The notes under the pieces are model-generated. The model ran no database searches and had not been told where the DNA came from. It saw only the letters and a list, made by a program, of their open reading frames with translations. From positions 816,001-880,000 of the forward strand of contig JAVTVX010000005.1 of assembly GCA_033439265.1 (NCBI GenBank): DNA of 64,000 nt, read 5' to 3'. Made by a program: the position numbers and the translations under genes. This DNA comes from Dillenia suffruticosa. Lineage: Eukaryota; Streptophyta; Magnoliopsida; Dilleniales; Dilleniaceae. Shown here one piece after another: positions 58,543-64,000 of this stretch (position 1 is its first letter; the number at the start of each line of letters is the position of its first letter).

Positions 58543-59895
58543 GTGCTTGACCTCACAAACATTATGCGGTAATTAGTTTTTGCTATTGTATTTGAATATT
58601 ACTCTGATAGCTCTCATTTGGTAGTGGGGTTGGGGGTGTCATATGGATCCAAAATTTTCCAAATTGAGAGAGAAGTTGAAAAGGTGGATTTATAGTATGG
58701 ATCGACTGTATTCTACAGGAATCGTAGTAATATTTCGAATATAAACCAAGTATGCAAAAGTTGATGCGTGGGCTTGGAAAGCTGAATGGCAATAATAGTA
58801 GTAGTATTTGGAATGGAAGGAAGGGTTTAAAAGGAGTGCTGTTTGTGGCGTGAGAAAAGTGGTAATGTATGTAAACGAAAGTCAAAAATGATTCCTATGT
58901 AAGGTGTGGCTCTCACTGGGTCACAAGAATTTGCCTAGAAAACAGTTGGGCTTTCCCTTTTCCTTCCTCACACGCCTCGGGAAAGAAATTAATCCACTTT
59001 CTTTCCACTAGACCACTTATTATTAAACACCCACTTAATTACACCCCCCCCCCTCTCTCTCTCTCTCCAATCCCACATCTTAAATACTTACTGGGGCTTG
59101 ATTCCATATTTTTCCAAACGTATTCAAATCTTAGTTACCGGGGCGCTGCAAGTCTTAAATGGGGTTTTGGGCAAAATGTGTTTTTTGCAATTCCTTTGTA
59201 ATGTCATCACTTGACTAGGTCACGAACCCAAAAGCTAAATGGCTAAAACATAAAACTTTAATTAAACAGTTGAATGTTATTATCTTTCTTTAATTCCTTT
59301 TTATGTCGTTGTAACATCCTTAAAACTTTTGTGAAAGATCAAATTCTATGGCTTTGACAATATCAATATGTGCACGTAAAGATTTAAAAAGACCAATTAC
59401 CCAAAAAAAAAAAGTTTTAAAAAGACCGATTCAAGTGACCCCACCAAAAGTGCTTCACCGTGGAAGATACTCCATGTTTCCCAAAACTCTTTTTACATAT
59501 TTGCTTTATTAGAGTTCCATTTCATGATTCTCACAATGATCACAATGCTATATGTAAGGGAAAAAAAAATTAAAAATATTAATGATAATTCAATTATATT
59601 CAAAAAAATATCAAATAAAATGTGGTATAATTTTATTGTTAAAAAATTTTTAAGTGAATGAATAAGCTAATATATGACCTATACTGCCCCCATAAAATTG
59701 TGTTGTGCCTTATCAAACTTAGAATTTTTTGACTTCTAGGATTAATTAAAAAGCTTTTGGCATTTTAAACGAAGGAGAAAGAATTCTAAGGGGGGCAAAA
59801 GTTGATCCTTGCAAGAAAAGTTCAAGAGATGAGGTTTCCTCTTCTTGGTGCTTTGTGAAGGGGATTCTTGACTCCTGAGGTTCCTCCACTACAAT
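58541..59895. other. Intergenic DNA without a convincing gene
   Basis: Mixed sequence with poly-C (59044-59052) followed by a short CT run. The frame on the minus strand at 58583-58885 has no family features. Confidence 0.4.
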
Positions 59896-59897
59896 GT

Positions 59898-59898
<1 letters not shown>

Positions 59899-59933
<35 letters not shown>
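59899..59933. repeat. (CT)n microsatellite
   Basis: About 17 CT units downstream of the three-finger C2H2 gene (which lies on the minus strand). Confidence 0.9.
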
Positions 59934-59939
<6 letters not shown>

Positions 59940-60540
59940 TCTCTTTGTTCTCTTTTCTTTATGGCCTCAAATGTCCAACAGAGATGGTCCCCAATACAAA
60001 CAAAAACACACACAGACATTATAAATCAAAAACAGAACAAAAGCTCTCAATTTGTCAGATTGCTATCTGACTGACATTAAGAAGTTCCACAATTCAACAT
60101 GAATTAAAATAATGAGAAGATAGAAAATAAAACCACGAAAGACCAAAACCTCATACAAAATAATGCATTATAAAATTGACAATAAGAAGAATAGAACCGT
60201 CTACCATGTCCACATTCTATACAATTCAATTCACCTTCTTCCCAAGAATTTCAAGTTCAGAAAAAAAAAAAAAACACAAGCCTTTTGGACATTTCCTTAA
60301 CAGAGAAAAAACAGATAAGACCATCGAGAGCTCCATTAAAATAAAATAAACGAAACGCAAAGAAAGATATGCTAAACCATTCAAAGATGGCAGAAGCAAT
60401 TCACTAGGCTGAGCAATTCAGAAGGCAAAAAATTTGCAGCTAAGAGAGCTACAACATATCAGTTCCTACAATTAGCCAAACAAAGTCAAAGAAAAGTCAC
60501 AACCCAAGTGATCAAAGGGTGAGAAAAAGAAGATTGAAGC

Positions 60541-62154
60541 CTAACCAAATGCATGATGAGAAGGATCAATGGCAGAAGACTCAATTGCTTCTTCATCTTC
60601 CATTGCAGGAAGCTCATTGAGATCAAAGTTGAAAACTTTACGACAACCAGTCTCACTAGCTTCGCCGGCTGACACTGCTTGAGCTTCAGCTAGACTTGCA
60701 CAATGACGATTCTCAATCCCTCCGGTTGCTGGGCCTGTTGTGCATTGTTGTTTGCCACCATTTGCCTCAACAAGTCCCATTTTTTGGCAGATGGGATTGA
60801 CCCAATACCCAAAATTTTCTTCATTATCTGCCGCTGAAGCATCTGGGTATACCATAGAGAGATCATCAACTGTTTGATTGTTCTTGAGTTTGTGGCTTGA
60901 CCTATGACCCCCCAAAGCTTGGTGAGATGGGAAAGATTTGTTGCAAGTGCTGCATCTGTACTTATCTGGTGAGCTACTAGTAGTCAAATTCTGCAGTTGA
61001 GGTACACTAAAATCACCCACTGTATCCAAGTCTCTCATTTTGATTTTCCTTCTCTTCTTCTTCAAATCAATAATCTTCATCGACATCGCAGTTGAATCTC
61101 TGGGATTGCTCCCATTGGTGCTTATGCTATAGGCATAGGATTGATCCCCCACGGCAGCAAATTCATCGCACCCATTTCCAAGTGTAGCCTTTTCTTTCCC
61201 CTTCTCAATCTCCTCTACGCCAGTTGCGTTCTCCAACTTTCTCTTCCTGTTGAATGAATCAAAGTCCTCACAGACCACATAATTGTCATTTCTTCGTGAA
61301 AAACTATTTGCAGCATCGGAATCATTGCTCATGAAGTATCCAGCTCCGTGAGCAAGCATCAAAAGATCATAAGCAGCTTCAGGTATTTGTTCCTCCTCTT
61401 CCATAGCAGCAGATGAAGAGGAATAGGCATTAGCAGTCATTCGAGTACCTTTTCGGCCTCGTCTATCGGTTAGAGCCCAACCCTTCAGAGATTCTGAGAG
61501 ATCAGTGACAGAGCCCACCATGTTTGTTGTTGCAGAATCGATTTGCTCATCAATTTTTCGAGTCACCGCAGCATCTGACAGAGTAGAGCAAGAGCTGTTC
61601 TTGCCTTGTGGAGGTTGAATTCCTCTCCAATTCCTCTCCGGGTGACACCTCATGTGGCCATACAAGGACTTTGGCGAAGGAAATATCTTGTGACATATGT
61701 AACATATGGGCGTCTTTTCTTCTTCTCCAGCTGCTTCTTTCATCGTCATCTGAGGGTTATCATCATCAGCTCCACCTTTGATGCTTGCATTCCTGATTTC
61801 GCATTCTCTTTTCAGAATCTTCTTTGGACTCTTTTGTTTGAGCTTTGGAGACAAATGGGTTTTCTTTGGATTGTGAATGTGAACTCTCTTGTGACCTCCC
61901 AAAGCTTTTCCTGAGCTGAACCCTTTGTTACAGAAGCTGCAGATTTTCAGATTCCCCATTTGAACACCTTCTTCTTCGTCTTCTTTGTCGTCCTTATCTT
62001 CTTTTTCAATCAACCCATCATTTTTTGGTACCTTGAGCTTGATCCAAAGCCGTTTGTTACCCATGTTTTCACAAGGAGCTTCCGGGTCATGTTCAAAAGC
62101 TCCAACAAGTCGATCTTTTCCCTCCGAGGAAAACTCAAAATCATCAACCTCCAT
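60541..62154 (-). CDS. Three-finger C2H2 (Q-type) zinc finger repressor with DLNELP EAR motif
   Basis: A single frame of 537 residues. Fingers lie at 72-92 (CSFCNKGFSSGKALGGHKRVH core), 151-171 (CYICHKIFPSPKSLYGHMRC) and 401-421 (CSTCNKSFPSHQALGGHRSS). Finger 3 has the plant QALGGH; finger 1 has KALGGH; finger 2 has KSLYGH followed by the conserved-looking HPERNWRGIQPP. Fingers 2 and 3 are far apart, as in ZAT-like long-spaced proteins. A basic stretch (KKKRRKIKMR, 365-374) is a likely nuclear signal. FNFDLNELP (508-516) is a DLN-type EAR motif that recruits TOPLESS or related co-repressors. It is most like the Arabidopsis At5g56200 group by memory and context. Its DNA targets are unknown. 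Confidence 0.94.
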   Translation of the reverse strand: MEVDDFEFSSEGKDRLVGAFEHDPEAPCENMGNKRLWIKLKVPKNDGLIEKEDKDDKEDEEEGVQMGNLKICSFCNKGFSSGKALGGHKRVHIHNPKKTHLSPKLKQKSPKKILKRECEIRNASIKGGADDDNPQMTMKEAAGEEEKTPICYICHKIFPSPKSLYGHMRCHPERNWRGIQPPQGKNSSCSTLSDAAVTRKIDEQIDSATTNMVGSVTDLSESLKGWALTDRRGRKGTRMTANAYSSSSAAMEEEEQIPEAAYDLLMLAHGAGYFMSNDSDAANSFSRRNDNYVVCEDFDSFNRKRKLENATGVEEIEKGKEKATLGNGCDEFAAVGDQSYAYSISTNGSNPRDSTAMSMKIIDLKKKRRKIKMRDLDTVGDFSVPQLQNLTTSSSPDKYRCSTCNKSFPSHQALGGHRSSHKLKNNQTVDDLSMVYPDASAADNEENFGYWVNPICQKMGLVEANGGKQQCTTGPATGGIENRHCASLAEAQAVSAGEASETGCRKVFNFDLNELPAMEDEEAIESSAIDPSHHAFG

Positions 62155-62300
62155 TTTTGAAGACAGAGCTCGAATACAACCAAAACCTACTCTCTCTCTC
62201 TTTCTCTCTCTCTCTCAGATGTCAATGGGAAAAAATGAGATTTGTGTTGATTTTATAGGTAGGTGCAGAGTCTGTGGCTGTCAAAACAGTAGACAAAGAT
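62155..62300 (-). promoter_or_regulatory. Leader and TATA box of the three-finger C2H2 gene
   Basis: On the minus strand TATAAAA (plus 62251-62257) lies about 100 bases before the ATG at 62154. A GA-rich leader (plus-strand CT tracts at 62190-62217) lies between them. The AUG context is AAAAATGG, favourable in plants. Confidence 0.6.
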
Positions 62301-63885
62301 TGGATTCACATAAGGAGAAGTAACAAATAAAGAAAAACTGATTCTTGGAATTGGGTATGTAACAGCTGAGAAAAAGCAAAAATCCCCCCAACACAAATTC
62401 TGTATCAAAATATTTCAAGATCAAACAGGAATTAAAGAAAAAATAAAGAGCTATCTTAGCTACCGAGATGTACACATCTTTTTCTAATTATTATTTATAT
62501 TTTGGGGATCATAAAAAATCTTTTAGTATTTGCTGAAAGAATCAGCTCAGAAAAGAGAAAAATAGCTTGCTTTGGGATAGATGGAGTAATCAAGGAGGTA
62601 AATTTGGGTGTTAGAAGAGAAAAGTAGAGGTCAGAGAAACTCTTCTTCAACACAAAGATATGGGAAAAGAGAGAGATAGAAGAGGAGAAATTTTGGTATG
62701 ATACTCTCTCTTTCTTTAGTTCAAAATTCTCATCTTAACTGCTCCAGGGGGAAGGAAATTGACCGTCACGTTCTTCGACTCTTTACCTCTTATTCCGTAT
62801 TTTTAGAAAGAGTATCCCTTCTCTCTCTCTATCTCTCTCCAAAATAAAGGGATATGCACAACCCCATTTTGAATTCAATGAGAAAACAAATTCCATCCTC
62901 CCCCCATTACAGCACATTTTGTTTTTATTTATTTATTTATTTATTTTATTGGATATGAGAGATGTGTTAATTTAATTTACCAATATTCTCTCCTCCATTA
63001 AAGCTCTAATTAAACCCCCTCCCCCCAACTCTCACAGTAAATTTCCAAAATTACATAACTGATTTCCTTTTTTAAATTATTTTTTTAATTTCTCAATCCA
63101 AACCCAAAGGGGTGTTTATTTGGCATTCAATGTCTTCCCGAGGAAACTTTCACAATAACAACCCTTCGTCTCTATCTCTTTAATTTTCTCAAATATTCTT
63201 TCTTTTTATGCCTTTTTTCAAAAAATAAATAAATTTTAATTTAATATGTTTTAATAAATTAATTAATTAATTAATTAAAAGCCACTTATGGGTAAAAATG
63301 CATTTCACCTTGTCATGGCAACTCCACTACACTGTACACGTCTCCTTTCCACGCGGTTTTTGACTCCTCTCCAACACGTTCCTCTTTCCATTTTTACCCC
63401 TTCGTTTTCTGATTATTTACGGTGATTTTTTTTTTTTTTTTTAATAAGATGCGTATAATATAATTATTCGTATCTTATTTATTTCCTACCTATATTTACT
63501 GGTTCCGACCTTTATCTTTCCTTTTCAAGCCCCCAGAGAATCACGAAGGATCAATGATTCGGTCATAAGATTAGGTTTAATTAAATTTGAACAATTTTTT
63601 CGTTAAAAAAATTATTTATAATAATAATTTCAAAATTTTTATAAAAATTTTTTGACTTTACAAGATTTTTTTTTTTTTTTAAGCATTGGGCTGTTTACTT
63701 TTTTTTTTAGTTTTATAATTAATAAAAAATACTTAGGTTTAAACTCATATAATAAGTTTAAACTCAACTAATACAATAAACAACATGAATTTCATTACTA
63801 TTTGAAACAATTTAGACCATATTTACTCTTAGGTTACACATTCATCGAAATGATATAATTTTTTTTATTTATTTATTTAGTTTTG
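62300..63885. other. Upstream flank of the three-finger C2H2 gene and AT-rich intergenic DNA
   Basis: Contains short CT tracts (62819-62838), a (TTTA)n run (62924-62945), a (TTAA)n palindromic run (63257-63280) and A/T homopolymers. No gene is visible. Confidence 0.45.
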
Positions 63886-63889
63886 AATT

Positions 63890-64000
63890 TTTTTTTTTTA
63901 AAATAAATCATCGAATGCTGAATTTGATTAAATTTAATTCGAGATTATATTTAAAAACTCTTTTGATTCTTATTTTGTCAATTTACAAAATTTGAATCCA
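63890..64000 (-). mobile_element. Degenerate SINE copy of the long tRNA-like family, cut by the window end
   Basis: On the minus strand TGGATTCAAATTTTG (B-box-like) leads to AAAAGAGTTTTTAAATATAA, TCTCGAATTAAATTTAATCA and an A run. The head would lie beyond the window. Confidence 0.4.

Overview
This is nuclear DNA from a flowering plant, very probably a eudicot. The background is AT-rich, the genes have GT-AG introns, and their leaders are rich in CT/GA. All five convincing proteins belong to plant families. Long (GA/CT)n, (AT)n and (GAA)n microsatellites and many old short repeats suggest a mid-sized genome. The species cannot be named from the sequence.

Layout. 0-8 kb: repeats and fossils, namely a foldback element (478-820), a doubtful gene with a tandemly repeated DLNE-coding unit (minus strand, about 1.9-2.6 kb), a Copia fossil (about 4.1-4.8 kb) and a diverged tandem duplication (5.08-6.2 kb). 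8.3-9.6 kb: an intron-less one-finger C2H2 protein with two EAR-type repression motifs and a SUMO-interaction-like motif. 9.6-16.7 kb: SINE-rich intergenic DNA. 16.7-23.6 kb: a three-coding-exon gene for a large, mostly disordered protein with one Rad18-type UBZ finger (HAPLESS 8-like), behind a leader with several uORFs. 24-31 kb: intergenic. 31.0-34.0 kb (minus): an intact TIR-NB-TPR protein of the conserved TNP/XTNX class. 34-42 kb: intergenic, with a leader-like gene fragment at 38.2 kb. 42.1-49.5 kb: a WPP-domain-interacting protein (WIP), a KASH-type outer nuclear envelope anchor, with one 4.9-kb intron. 50-60.5 kb: microsatellites and the densest SINE cluster. 60.5-62.2 kb (minus): a three-finger C2H2 repressor ending in a DLNELP EAR motif.

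The order HAP8-like, TNP, WIP, C2H2 looks like an expanded version of the Arabidopsis chromosome 5 neighbourhood around At5g56200-At5g56250 (from memory, not searched). The genes are not a pathway; this is old conserved synteny with intergenic spaces filled by short non-autonomous elements.

The least expected signal is the SINE content. One dispersed tRNA-like family of about 150-200 bp has roughly 16 recognisable copies on both strands, three with target-site duplications (17, 12 and 8 bp). A second, very short family of about 90 bp has two copies with perfect 14-bp and 10-bp duplications.
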